From Zygnema cylindricum (lineage: Eukaryota > Streptophyta > Zygnematophyceae > Zygnematales > Zygnemataceae), in contig JBBHKE010001779.1 in the NCBI GenBank assembly GCA_037447655.1, positions 98,457 to 162,456 on the forward strand: a stretch of 64,000 nt of DNA, read 5' to 3'. The translations under genes and the position numbers were made by a program. The notes under the pieces are model-generated. The model saw only the letters and a program-made list of their open reading frames with translations. It searched no databases and had not been told where the DNA came from. Shown here piece by piece: positions 10,301 to 22,100 of the stretch (position 1 is the first letter of the stretch; each line of letters starts with the position of its first letter).

Positions 10301-13300
10301 ATCACCAGAAGTTCGATGTCTAGAACGCAAAATAACAATAATTGAACAGGCTTCGAGCTGAACAGGGTGGTTGCTGTGGTAGTGAAGCATCTAATTGATA
10401 ATAGAAATAAAGAAAGTTAAACTTCAAGTGTCACATGTTGTTGGGTTTTGTTTGATATTTGTAAAGAAAGATATAAGAGTTGAAATGGCTTTTCTGGGTT
10501 TTTGTTTTCATCCCAGGTATGATGATCCAAATAGTGCCACGTCATCATTCTCCATTCTTCTTGGGGATGCCCCCCATCTTGATCACCAGGTCTGATAAAA
10601 ACTCTTATCCCCTCCGCCCTGCCAAACCCCCCCCCCCTTCCAAATTGTTAAATTATATTGTTGCTGAGGGAGTGAAGAGGGACATTTTCACGTGAAACAG
10701 AATACTATTGGAGGAAAGGTTGTCCCCGGTCTTAAATAGGCATAGAGTAAGGTCTGCAACTCAAACCGAATTTTATGGTGTCTCAGTGTTTCCCTGGTTT
10801 TTTTTTCTTTTGAAACCCTGTCAACTTTTTGGGTTCAAATTGAAAAAACCTTTCTGTGCTCTTGTAGTTGAAGTCAAAAAGTTCACTAATAGCGTTCAGT
10901 TTGGAGTGAAGAAATGTTATTGCAGTACCATGGAGAAAATTATTGGCTTGGACCTGTTTTTGCGAGATTGGGGAGAATGATTTGATTGTCCAATTTTATT
11001 TCCTACACGTGGACCAATTGTTTGGATTGCAACAGTAAACATTGTTTAGTGGGTGGACCATTGTACATTTAGTATTTGAAATCTCCGTATGATATTCGGT
11101 ATTTCCATTTAGTATTTGCCATCTCCAAATGTTGTATATCGAACGAATTCAAAGTCAGTGTTTGGCGATATCAGTATTTATCGATACCGTGACCTTGAGA
11201 ATTCAATATTTATTGCGCTTGCCGATAAATGTCAACAATTTGGTAACTGCTGATAATCGACCAATAACTGTACAGTAATCCATACGTAAATCATTGACAG
11301 AAAGAAACCATAGCTCATCAAATCTGCAGCGAACACTTAATTGGCCTGAAATTCTGTGTACAAATTCTGAAAATAAATTTACAAGGCGCAAAGTCAAACA
11401 TTTAGTACAAATTCATTACATTATGGTACAGTGTAGCATACCGTACTGAGAAACTTTTTTCAGCCTCGGCGGTGTTGAAAAAAAAACTTTTGAAGAGTTT
11501 GGAAATAGCTGTACAGATATCAACGCATCGCTATTTTAATATCGATATATCACGATTATGACACGATATGTCGATTATCGGAACACCCCAAAAAAGTACA
11601 TATTGACTATCGTCAACTCCTGCTTGATATACAACACTACTATTTTTCTTCTCCATACACTATTTGCTATCTTAAAGTTGGGCAGCCAAAAAATGGTAGT
11701 CGTAAATGTGTACACCGCGCATCGTTATTAGTGTCAACGACACTAATTTGGGTTCTTAAAATTTTGATTTTTTTCCTCAAATAGGATACATGATTTTAAT
11801 TTTTCCTTGACGTTAATTAAGGTACCGTACAAAATAGCGTAAAGGACGAATTACAATAATATCTAAATAGTGTGGTGTACGGTCGATGTCAAACCGTACA
11901 TAAATGTACCTTTTCAAGTGAAAATTTTACAAAAAATGAGTTAAATCAGACGCGCACGCATGGATCGTGCGCTAAAAAACCGGGATTGTCCTGACACGTA
12001 AATTAGTCTTACATGTACGGATATTTAAATTTCACGGCGGCGTACGATATTTAATATTTTGTACGGATACATATATTAATGTATATAATCGTACAACGAA
12101 TATTCCATTTTTGCTGTTCCCAAATTAGCATAAACGCCGAAATTAGAATACACCTTTTTAAAAAAAATAAAAAAAATCTTAATTAGCGTCAATGACGGTA
12201 TATTTACTTCCACACTATTTAAACTTTGACACTAATAACGATGCGCGGTGTAGTTTGTGTACGTAGGATGTTTTTGTTTTCTAGGGAATGTGACCCTATG
12301 TGCTGACATGTTCAAAGCAACCAACCAAATTCGATTCAAAATTTAAAAAAATCCATATCGCTCATTTAAATTTTAGAATATAGATGAGCGATGGTTTGAT
12401 ACGCCAGAAAAAAAGACCTTGTCACTGAGCAGCCAGGAATCCTGTTGAATTTTTCAGTCAAGGGAAACAAAGTCAGGATTGTTTTCTTCAAGATTTTGCT
12501 GCAAAAGCAAGATTCTGGATGTTAAATTAGGTGGATGGAGGGATCTAAATTAAAGTAATGTTTTTATTTTACAGCATATCAGAACGTTTTTAGTAATTCC
12601 GATGTTGACTCTTCGTTTTTTCTTCAATTGGGTTATGTGTGTTCTTAAATTACAGTATGCCATTTTTGGTAAAATGACAAAAGGCGATGAAGTGTTAAGA
12701 AAGCTGGAAGAGTTGCCTACAAAACGTGAAGGTATCTTCGTCATGGTAAGTTCGCACAAATCAGAAGTTGTACAGTTGTGACTATCTTCGATTGTTACTA
12801 TTTTCAATTGTTTCTATCTTTGTTTGTTATTGTCTTCGGATGTTACTTGTTTAATTATTACTATCTTCGACTGTTACTGTCTTGGGTTGTTGTGATGCAA
12901 GGTAAAACTGATGGTTATAGTTAATGTTCACGTGACCACTGTCCATCAAAAAGGGTGTTGTAGGTTTACTAGCAGAGGAATCCTGTGTTTAGAATAGCTT
13001 TTGAGTGAACAAGAGTGAATTTTCTTTCTCCTGCAAATGAATTGTTATGTGAGCAAATCTCTTCCTACCTCCCTCCCCCCCTCCATCGGCCCTTCCTTTC
13101 CACGTCTCCTCCCCCCCCCCCCCCCCTCCCCCCCTCCTCCCCCCCACCCACTCCCTCCCCTGGTCTGTTATAATTATATCCAAGGGCAATGTGGGACAAG
13201 TTCATTGTTTAGGGTTTACTATTGTCAGTCATGTAAGCAATACTTTTAACAATTTAAAAGCACTTGTCGTTGGAAGAAAGAATTTTGAGAATGGGAAAGG

Positions 13301-14446
13301 TTCTCATTTTACTGTTTTATATGATGTTGTGCAGCCCTTGGATCGCATCACCATCATGTCTACTTATGTTTACGGTAAATGTGTCTTTCCATATTCAAAT
13401 ACGTTTTACCCTTTTCACTAACTTTTTTATTGTTTGTTTATCGGCTCTATTTATCCGCTAATCTTGGAGATGAAATTATCTGTGGGAGAAAGGTCGATCT
13501 TTTGTGCAAAACTGTCGTGCTGTATTCGCAGGCATTTTCCCAAAAAGCTCTTCATATAGTGGGGAAGAAAAATAGAGGGTGGATGAGATTTGCTCACTCC
13601 CCTCTATAAATGTTTAGTTGTTCATAGGTGTATTGTTAAACATAGTCCAGTTTGCCCATCAGGTAGTCTTGTTTCAACACTGTCATGTGATTGTTACTGC
13701 CAATGTAGACATCAATCTAATGGTGCAGCAATTCACTTTTCTACTCGCCACACACTAATTTTGGATTTAGGGTTTATTGTACCATTATGGAGGGTCCAAA
13801 TGTTCCGGTAATTAAAGTCTGTGTGCATGCTGTGAAAAAACGGCAGTATATCTGCTGAAATATTTTCGAGTAAGTTAATTTTTGGCTGTTTTGGGCCAAT
13901 GGTATTGCAGAGTTGAATGTCAAAGTGCCTGCAGCTGTCTGCGAAGACAGAATTGCTCTCTATCGAAGGCGTTTGGTGCAGGCAGAACAAGCAGCTTTGC
14001 AGGCAGTAAGTGCAAGAATACATCTTTTTTTTCTTCGACTGACTGTCTGTTTGTTTCTTGGTGAAGTTTATAACATTTTAAGGTGGTAATAACAGAGAGA
14101 ATTGTAACTCCAATGACCCATGAATTCTTGTCTTGTGTTCTTTTAGCAATATATATCTTCTTAAGCTATTATGAAGAGCACTCGAAGCTGAAAACCGTCT
14201 TGATTTCATAGAACACGTGCAGGTACTTAGTTCATTCCAGGAACTATGCTTGTGCTTCTTTTATGTGTTGATCATGAAGTTGTCAGGCTTTTCTGCCGAG
14301 TTTTTTTGTGTATCTGGCTGGAAAGCTTACAACATGTGAACCTTAACGAAAAAACAAGGATGAACAGTGTGCAATGTGGAGTATTTACGTTTGCTAGTGC
14401 TGTTGGTCTCTTTTTGTGTTTGCAGAGACAAGACTGCTTGCCTTAA
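7377..14446 (+). CDS. CYP23: Secreted/ER cyclophilin of the plant CYP23 type
   Basis: Eight exons: 7377-7526, 8453-8566, 9609-9757, 10517-10589, 12656-12745, 13335-13374, 13911-14005 and 14426-14446. They total 732 nt, a 243-residue protein with a TAA stop. The N-terminus MALLSALLLLFCAFVFVSVSA is a signal peptide. The cyclophilin core follows: YGDIEFGVYPKVAP, YNTNHFFR, GFVAQVAAV, HKRGILSMGR, SATSSFSILLGDAPHLD and YAIFGKMTKGDEVLRKLEE. A basic C-terminal extension ends QDCLP. The domain order, the long insertion after FVAQVA and the C-terminal tail match the plant CYP23 family of peptidyl-prolyl cis-trans isomerases in the secretory route; peptide isomerisation is inferred from the family. Intron 1 begins with GC (CAG|GCAAGG). 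Introns 1 and 4 each hold a complete TA-flanked MITE, and intron 3 has one isolated terminus. Confidence 0.93.
7728..7927. mobile_element. TA-flanked MITE, family 1, in CYP23 intron 1
   Basis: Slightly diverged left end TACGCCCGTGTATCGTAATTAG and right end CTAATAACGATTCACGGTGTA, TA at both borders, 200 bp. The interior resembles the 1642 and 60603 copies (GTGGCGAAGAAAACATT near the right end). Confidence 0.75.
9862..9885. mobile_element. Isolated MITE terminus, family 1, in CYP23 intron 3
   Basis: TACACTGCTCATCGCTATTTG matches the left terminus of the TA-flanked family, but no matching right end follows. Read as a remnant or a one-ended deletion product. Confidence 0.4.
11711..12252. mobile_element. 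Long TA-flanked MITE, family 1 (542 bp), in CYP23 intron 4
   Basis: Ends TACACCGCGCATCGTTATTAG and CTAATAACGATGCGCGGTGTA are perfect inverted repeats over the visible 21 bp, with TA on each side. The interior is AT-rich with repeated GTACG motifs and no long frame. It belongs to the long subtype with the copies at 43191, 46725 and 61050. Confidence 0.85.
13103..13159. repeat. Poly-C/pyrimidine tract in CYP23 intron 5
   Basis: An almost pure C-rich strand with an 18-C run lies between exons 5 and 6. It is low complexity; the frames predicted across it are artefacts. Confidence 0.8.
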
Positions 14447-14730
14447 CCATGGCTGAACTGATTTGTTTCCAACTTGCCACCTGCCAAATAATCTTCACCG
14501 ATCTTGCCACTCGACAAGAAAAATACTTGCTAGAGTATTAAGTTGTGATAGAAAAAAAAAAATATTAAGCTTCTCTAGTTGGAGTTGCTGCCTTACTACA
14601 AATTTCCTACCTGGCAATAAACAGTTTTAGAGTTAGAACAAAGTAATGACGATAACCATTCAGTGGCTTGTATTATCATCAACGCATTTGTTTATAATTA
14701 AGAGTGTTATTGTCTTCGTTATGAAAAGAT

Positions 14731-15326
14731 GCTCTCTCTCCATCTCTCTATCCTTTCCCCATTCCCCTTTCCCCTTTCCCCTTTCCCTTTCCCCTTTCCC
14801 CTTTCCCCTTTCCCCTTTCCCCTTTCCCCTTCTCCCTCTCTCCCTCTCTCACTCCCTCTCTCTCCCTCTCTCCCTCTCCCTCTCCCTCTCTCTCTCTCCC
14901 TCTCCCTCTCCCTCTCCCTCTCCCTCTCCCTCTCTCTCTCCCTCTCCCTCTCCCTCTCCCTCTCCCTCTCCCTCTCCCTCTCCCTCTCCCTCTCCCTCTC
15001 CCTCTCCCTCTCCCTCTCCCTCTCCCTCTCCCTCTCCCTCCCTCTCCCTCTCCCTCTCCCTCTCCCTCTCCCTCTCCCTCTCCCTCTCCCTCTCCCTCTC
15101 CCTCTCCCTCTCCCTCTCCCTCTCCCTCTCCCTCTCCCTCTCCCTCTCCCTCTCCCTCTCCCTCTCCCTCTCCCTCCCTCTCCCTCTCCCTCTCCCTCTC
15201 CCTCTCCCTCTCCCTCTCCCTCTCCCTCTCCCTCTCCCTCTCCCTCTCCCTCTCCCTCTCCCTCTCCCTCTCCCTCTCCCTCTCCCTCTCCCTCTCCCTC
15301 TCCCTCTCCCTCTCCCTCTCCCTCTC
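14731..15326. repeat. Pyrimidine hexamer microsatellite, (CCTCTC)n
   Basis: About 600 bp of almost uninterrupted CCTCTC units on the + strand, preceded by TTTCCCC units over the first ~100 bp. A few CTCCCT slips break the register. The frames it opens (alternating Ser-Pro/Leu-Pro, or Arg-Glu/Gly-Glu on the other strand) are composition artefacts. It lies about 285 bp downstream of the CYP23 stop. Confidence 0.95.
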
Positions 15327-15389
15327 GGTAGACACGTGGCGCAATTCACGGCTATCTGGAAGAATTGGTCGACGCTAATCAGTTGCCAT

Positions 15390-16880
15390 TGCAGTTTTCA
15401 ATGACTGTTTTTTTTCCAGTTTTTCCGTATCAGTTCGCAGCTCCATTTTTTGTTCCAGTTTCCAGTTCCTATTATAGTTCCAGTTTTCAGTTTTTTTTTT
15501 CGGTACAGTTTTCAGTTTTTTTTTTCGGTACAGTTTTCAGTTCTACCATAACTTCTCAAATTTCCTTTTCCCGTTCCTGTTGCAGTTCCCAGTCGCCGTT
15601 ATCATTAAGGTCCCAGTTCCTGCTGTAGATTAGCAGTTAAGATACCGTTCCAGTTTGCAGTTCCCGTATTCGATCCGATCATTAAGGTCCCAGTTCCTGC
15701 TGTAGATTAGCAGTTAAGATACCGTTCCAGTTTGCAGTTCCCGTATTCGATCCGGTTTCCATTTGTTGTTTTTGTTCCAGTTTTGAGTTTTGGTTGCCGT
15801 TTCAGTTTCCATTTGTCTTTGTCGTTTAGGTTCGCAGTTTGGTTTTTGTTGCAGTAGCCAGTCACTGTTTTAATTCCAGTTCAAAGTTCCTGTATTTTAC
15901 CAGTTTGCAGTTACCTGTTTCCTGTCCCTGTTCTCTTTCTTGATCTAGTTTCCAGTTACCGATCCCATGGCAGTTGCTGTTCCCATTTCCACTCCAGTTT
16001 TCAGCTCCCGTTATTTTGGCAGTTTGCAGTTGTTTTACTAATGCAGTTCCCGGTTCCGCTTTTGCTCTAGTTTCCAGTGTCCATATTTGTTGCAGTATCC
16101 AGCTCCCGTTCACGCCGCCATGTATAGTCGCCGTTCCCTATTCGGTTTGCAATTCCCGTTTTAGTTCCAGTTTGTAGTTTCCCATTTTGTTTAGATTTGA
16201 ATTTTTCATTTTATTTTTTTCGCGGTTTTCAGTTTTCGTTCCCGTTTCAGTTCCCTGTTCCCGTTTTATACCTGTTTGACGCTTTCGATCTTTCCCAGTT
16301 TTACATTCCGGTTGTAATTTCCGTGTTCCCTCCATCTTTCTGTTTTTGCTCCAGTTGCAATTTTTAGCCCGTTACTGCTGCAATAGGCAGTCGCCGTTTC
16401 CATGCCAGTTTTAAGTATTTGTTTCGGTTGCAGTTTGAAGTCACCATTTCCATGCCAGTTCCATTTTTCGTTTCCGCTGCAGTTCACAGTTCCCGTTCCC
16501 GTTCTCGTTTCCAGTTGCTGTTCCCGTTCCAGTGTTCAAATGCCAGTTCGTCGCACTGAGCGATTGCTGTCACCGTTCCAGTACCCAATGGCCGTTTTTA
16601 TTCTAGTTTTCCTTCGCGCTCCTGATCCAGTTTGCAGTTAACAGTGGCCGTTGCAATTTCCAGTTGTCGTTTTGTGTCAGTTCTCTTTGATGTTGTCGTT
16701 CCAATTTATGATTCTCCTTTTAGCTGTCACCCAGTGCCCGTTACTGCTCTTGTTTTACAGCCGCAGATTTCGTTTTAGTTGCCAGGTCGCAGTTCCCGTT
16801 GTCGTTCTAGTCGCAGTGACGTGGCTGTTTGTTTTCACTGGCATTTCCCGTTAAGTTCCCAGTTTTCGATCCCGTTCCAG
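15390..16880. repeat. Degenerate CAGTT/CCCGTT minisatellite array
   Basis: Nearly 1.5 kb is built from variably spaced units such as CCAGTTTGCAGTTCCCGTT and TTCCAGTTCCCG, strongly diverged from one another. Within it a 77-bp block is perfectly or nearly perfectly tandemly duplicated (15601-15677 and 15678-15754), which shows recent local amplification. No gene is supported here. Confidence 0.8.
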
Positions 16881-17029
16881 ATTACGCACTAGAGTACGGA
16901 GTTAAAGTACGGATGAAAAATACGGCAGTAGAGTACCTAAATAAAGTACGGACAAAGGGTACGAAAGTCTGTGCTACTTACTGTAGAACCGTAATAGTGG
17001 TGACACGAACAGTGGTGCACACATTGCAA

Positions 17030-17231
17030 TACACCTTGAATCGTTATTAGCGTATAGAAATTATTAGTGTAATAAAAAAATAGCGTCATTCATTCTAATT
17101 TAGTGCCTGGAGACGTGGCAGATTATGGTCCACGTCCTAAGATAGCGTAATTTATTATATTTAAGGTGTCAATGTCAAAATTTTGGGGTGCCGATATAGC
17201 GTACATAAGGATAATAACGATTCACGGTGTA
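17030..17231. mobile_element. TA-flanked MITE, family 1 (202 bp)
   Basis: Ends TACACCTTGAATCGTTATTAG and AATAACGATTCACGGTGTA, TA at both borders, non-coding. Only three bases separate it from the left end of a second member at 17235. Confidence 0.75.
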
Positions 17232-17234
17232 CTG

Positions 17235-17260
17235 TACACCGCGAATCGTAACTAGAGTAA
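17235..17260. mobile_element. Left terminus of a second family 1 element; right end not found
   Basis: TACACCGCGAATCGTAACTAG followed by AGTAATGAAAAAATTAGAGTAA resembles the ends of the 61050-61554 copy. A shared internal module (CGTACAAAATTTGTCAG) lies near 17430. I find no inverted right end before 18167, so the element is truncated or was disrupted. Confidence 0.55.
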
Positions 17261-17860
17261 TGAAAAAATTAGAGTAAAAAAACAAAAAAAAACAATTAGA
17301 GTAATGAACTGTAATTTATGTGAAAAAACTTTTTCACAGAGGAAGTTTACTCTAATTTATTTAAGTACTCTATATTGGGTAATGTCGGCAATAATTATCC
17401 GCGCTGAAATTATGAACACTAAATTATGTAGACGTACAAAATTTGTCAGTCCGTATAGTTTTGACGTCATAATGACGTTATTAGTATTTGTCGCGCTGAA
17501 TGTCAGTTAATGTTCACACTGACGAGTGACGACGATGCTGTCGACGGACGAGAGTTGTGCGAACGGCTTTTTTTCGATGTGATTGATTTTTTGTTTAGTG
17601 CGATTTCACGTGCGAGGGCGATTCTATTAAATCATAGTTGTTCACAACGTATTTTACGCACGTTTCGAACGCGCGTACAATACGTAGAAACTGGAGAGGT
17701 CGATTTGAAAAAAACGTTAATGATTTTTTTCCGTACAAATTCGTACATTTAAAAAAAAATGAATTGAACATGTACCGCAATTTGTACGCTTTCCGTTAAA
17801 TGAGCGGTGAAAAACATTAGTTAATTAAATTATTATCACACTCTATGGATGCATTGAAAC

Positions 17861-17935
17861 ATTTACATCAACTGGTTAGGGACAACTGCTCCGGTGTGTA
17901 CAAGATGTTGTACTCAGGTGCAGGTTCGATTCTAA
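17861..17935 (+). other. Possible tRNA-derived SINE head (pol III A and B boxes)
   Basis: CAACTGGTTAGG near 17869-17880 resembles a tRNA D-arm/A box. GGTTCGATTC at 17923-17932 resembles the B box, about 45 nt downstream. The stems of a functional tRNA do not pair well, so this is at most a decayed tRNA or SINE head. Confidence 0.25.
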
Positions 17936-18166
17936 CTAAATGCATTTTTATTATAATAAAATTGCCTGTCCTTCACAGACAGGCAGCCATGGCCTTCTTT
18001 CTCTACCTCTCCGAGAGCATGCAACTTCAAAAAAACAAAGTTCAGGCCATATGCAGATTCAATTTTTCATCATTCAACATTGCACGACGTAACACATTGA
18101 TAAAAAAAAACAAAAACAATCACATTAGAGCAAAAAAAAAAAAACATATATGTCCTTTAACTATTT

Positions 18167-18625
18167 TTACTCTAAATCTTCTTCCACTTCATCGAATTCC
18201 ATCATGTCTTCATCTGAATCGTCTTCCCTAACCTCCCCTTCCTCTTCTTCCCATTCTATCAGATTTTCTTCATAGCTGACATCCCTAGTCTTCTTTAAAA
18301 GTCTGAGATTAGTGAAGACCCATACTAGATCATTAGCCCCTTTAGCCGTTAACCTATTTCTTTTCTTTGAGTGAATATGGTCATATGTCGACCAATTCCG
18401 CTCACAGGAGCTGGCAGCTGAGCACTGTGCAAGTATTTTTACTGCTACCTTCTGCAAAATAGGGGTGGCACACCCAAACTCTTGCCACCACTTCCATGCT
18501 GGCATCAACTTTGCACAAGATATTGTCAGTTCCCTACCAAAAACTCCCTCAAACTCTCTATATTTTGACAACTCTATGCGGGCAACTTGTTGCTCCTCCA
18601 TATTTGGAAGCATCCTCTCCAACAT
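18167..18625 (-). pseudogene. hAT transposase C-terminal dimerisation domain remnant
   Basis: The 152-codon frame contains the hAT dimerisation signature: ILAQCSAASSCERNWSTYDH, followed by KRNRLTAKGANDLVWVFTNLRLL and an acidic tail rich in Glu and Asp. The frame stays open a little upstream of the first ATG (to about 18680), but the zinc-finger and catalytic parts of a hAT transposase are not visible. I therefore read it as a 3' fragment of a hAT element, or a domesticated remnant. hAT proteins cut and paste DNA with 8-bp target duplications; no ends or duplication were recognised. It lies about 0.5 kb upstream of the first visible exon of the CCHC gene. Confidence 0.8.
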
Positions 18626-18689
18626 TGTCTGAAAACTTCCTGTCTCTTTCCTGCGCGACTGAACATATCACAAAGCCAGATTTTTGAAA

Positions 18690-19147
18690 AAAATGCCCTT
18701 CATAATGTATAGTTTATGGAAATTCTGTTGACTGTGTAATGGACTTAAAGCTATATTCCACGAGCCTCCAGTACTCTTTTCCTAGATCAATACAAAATGT
18801 ATCTCGTTGATATCCATTGTTCTTTAACTCTTAGAGGCCGCCAGTTTCAAGACGTCGCTGATGTCTTTTTAACGTAGTTTAAACTTCATTTTTTTGTATA
18901 ATGGCTGCCATTGCCGTAAATTTTTGGCTTTCCTCCAAATCAAAGTCGCTGATCATGTCGATCCCTCGTAATCTTTTCGGTGTCCTACTTCAATCAATTC
19001 AGATATAGCGAGAGAGAGTGAGGCATTTTAGTATAGCTCCTAGTGTTTCTTGTCTGCATGGACAAAACTGTCTCGCGGATGTTATTTTTTGTACTCTTTT
19101 CATTCTTGTAATTTAGGTCAAGTTTGTCGTTTTTTAAATTTACGCAG
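18690..19147. other. Unassigned stretch upstream of the first visible CCHC exon
   Basis: The first visible CCHC exon starts in mid-codon, so at least one 5' exon must lie upstream. I searched this stretch and back to about 16.9 kb for a Cys-x2-Cys coding start and found none. It reads as intron or spacer. Confidence 0.35.
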
Positions 19148-22100
19148 GTCACATTGCCAGGGACTGCCCTTATGAGCAAACCTGCCACAATTGTCGGAAG
19201 CCTGGACATATTCGTTCTCAGTGTGCGGAAAAAGCTTCTTGCCGCAATTGTGCCGAAGTTGGCCACATTGCAAGAGAGTGCCCTTATGAACAAACCTGTC
19301 AGCATTGCCACAAGCCTGGTCACCTCCGGAATGAGGTAAAAAATCCTTATGAGTGGCAAATCCTTCCTTCTCTCTCTCCCCCCTTCTGTTTGTACCTTCC
19401 CATCCATCTCTCCCCCCCTTTTTATTTCTGTCTGTTTTTTTCTGTCAGCATTGACACAAGCCTGATCGCCTGTTTCATGAATGACAAAAAAAAAAAATTA
19501 TGTTGATGTTCGGTCCATGGATAATTGTTCCGAGAAAGATATCACAATGTAGAAGGATATAGTATGGATCTGCTGCTCATTGTTCTCTCTTCCCTCCCTT
19601 TCTCCTCCCCCCCCCCTTTGTCTTCCTGTCCCTTTTTTTCCCCTTCTCCCTCCCCCCTTTTGTCTCTCTTTCTTTTCCTCCCTTTCTCCCAGTTTGCCTT
19701 CTTAAAAATGCTTGTCTACTTCCTCTCTTTGTATTAAGCTCTTTAAGAATGCATTTTGACTGTGAGCGTGGACATGGATGTACTTCTTACCTGACTTGTA
19801 GTTTTTTTATGGTATCACTATCTTCATTGTAAGTTCTTTCAGGGCCACTGAATCAAATAGCTTTTATTTTGTATTTTTGAATGCCAGTGCCCCGAGTTTG
19901 GCGGGGTGAAATCAAAGTCTGTGGAGAAAACCTGCCACAGTTGCGGTCAGGTAAATCCAGTCGCTCTTGTTCAATCCGATAACTTTCTTCATCATCCACT
20001 TACTTTATCATCATTGTTAACTTGCTTTATCATGACATTAGCTTTTTTGTTCGTCTACTTTCTTTGCTAGTTTAGTGCCTAATACGGTTTTATCAATGCT
20101 ATTTGTTTGCATTCCTGCACAATTAGCGGCTTGTTGATACGAATCCCAAGTTTGATAATGCAAGGTGTTAACGAAGTCTAAGCTCCTACAGTGGATATAT
20201 TACATGAAAAATCTTTGAATCGTAGTTTAAAAGCCGGAAACATGTCGATATTCTGTAATTGATTACCCCGTATTTTACGAAGATTGTATGGGGCAACCAT
20301 AAAGCGTTTCCAAATCTTTTTTCACATTAAAACTGTCCTTATTTTGTTGCCTATCTGCTTATGAAGGTGACCGCTAATGTGGTTGGACTGGACAGGTGGG
20401 CCATCTGAAGAGGGACTGTACATCACCGCCAGTCGGAGGTGGGCCTGTGGATGGAGGGATGATGAACAAGACTTGTCACAATTGCGGGGAGGTTGGCCAT
20501 TTAAAACGGGACTGCTCCAACCAGGTGCTAAATTATTCCACTTATTTAAATTATTCCACGTCTTGTGCTTAATTAGCCCACTTATTTCTATATTCCGCTT
20601 TTCACTTGTGGACAGAACTCAGACGTCCTCATTTTTTAAGGAATGTATGAGATGGATGTGAATTGACTCTTATAACTTTGTCAGATGGCATTTAATCTCA
20701 GCGGACTCTACTCATCTGTTTCCTTTATTTGTTTCTGTGTTTTTTTCCAGACAAATGTTTCGCATGAAATTGTGTCAAACAACAGCAAAGCCTGTCACAA
20801 CTGTGGCCAGTATGGACATTTGAAGCGTGATTGCGCTTCACTGGTATGCACGCCTTCGGCTAACCTTTCTTATTTGAGGTTGTTTGTATTTAATGTACCT
20901 GAAGAGTTTGTGGGTAATTAAGCATACGTAATTGCTGGCATACCGGTATGAAAGTGCAGTCATGGTACAGAAAACGTTACAAATTTTAACTCTTTCTGTA
21001 CGAATAATGCAGTGACTGGCAAGTAGAGCCAGTAATTGCGCGTGTAGATATAGTTGTATACTCATGTAGTGTAATATTGAGCTGTAGTGAGCGTTTTTGG
21101 CACTAAAAATNNNNNNNNNNCCCCCCCCAACTCCTCCTGTCTCTTTTCTTCCCCTTCTCCCTCCCCCCTTTTGTCTCTCTTTCCTTTCCTCCCTCTCTCC
21201 CAGTTTGCCTTCTTAAAAATGCTTGTCTACTTCCTCTCTTTGTATTAAGCTCTTTAAGAATGCATTTCGACTGTGAGCGTGGACATGGATGTACTTGTTA
21301 CCTGACTTGTAATTTTTTTATGGTATCACTATCTTCATTGTAAGTTCTTTCAGGGCCACTGAATCAAATAGCTTTTATTTTATATTTTTGAATGCCAGTG
21401 CCCCGAGTTTGGCGGGGCGAAATCAAAGTCTGTGGAGAAAACCTGCCACAGTTGCGGTCAGGTAAATCCAGTCGTTCTTGTTCAATCCGTTAACTTTCTT
21501 CATCATCCACTTACTTTATCATCATTGTTAACTTGCTTTATCATGACATAAACTTTTTTGTTCGTCTACTTTCTTTGCTAGTTTAGTTCTTAATACGGTT
21601 TTATCAATGCCGTTAGTTTGTATTCCTGCACAATTAGCAGCTTTTTGATACAATCCTAAGTTTTTGATAATGCAAGGTGTTAACTAAGCGTAAGCTCCTA
21701 CAGTGGATATATTGCATGAAAAATCTTTGAATCGTAGTTTATAAGCCGGAAACATGTGGATATTCTGTAATTGATTACCCCGTATTTTACGAGTATTCAA
21801 CGTTTTTTTTGGTATAGTACGAATATTGTATGGGGCAACCATAAAGCGTTTCCAAATCTTTTTTCACATTAAAACTGTCCTTTTTTTGTGGTTTTGTCCA
21901 TCTGCTTATGAAGGTAACCGCTAATGTGGTTGGGTTGGACAGGTGGGCCATCTGAAGAGGGACTGTACATCACTGCCAGTCGGAGGTGGGCCTGTGGATG
22001 GAGGGATGATGAACAAGACTTGTCACAATTGCGGGGAGGTTGGCCATTTGAAACGAGACTGCTCCAACCAGGTGCTAAGTTATTCCACTTATTGAAATTA

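Noticed and set aside
14646-15404. Long frames on both strands rich in Ser-Pro, Leu-Pro, Arg-Glu or Gly-Glu dipeptides
   Set aside because: They are produced by the CCTCTC hexamer array, which lacks stops in several frames; no domain, splice context or start logic.
17861-17935. A functional tRNA gene
   Set aside because: A- and B-box-like sequences are present, but acceptor, anticodon and T stems do not pair; listed only as a possible SINE head.
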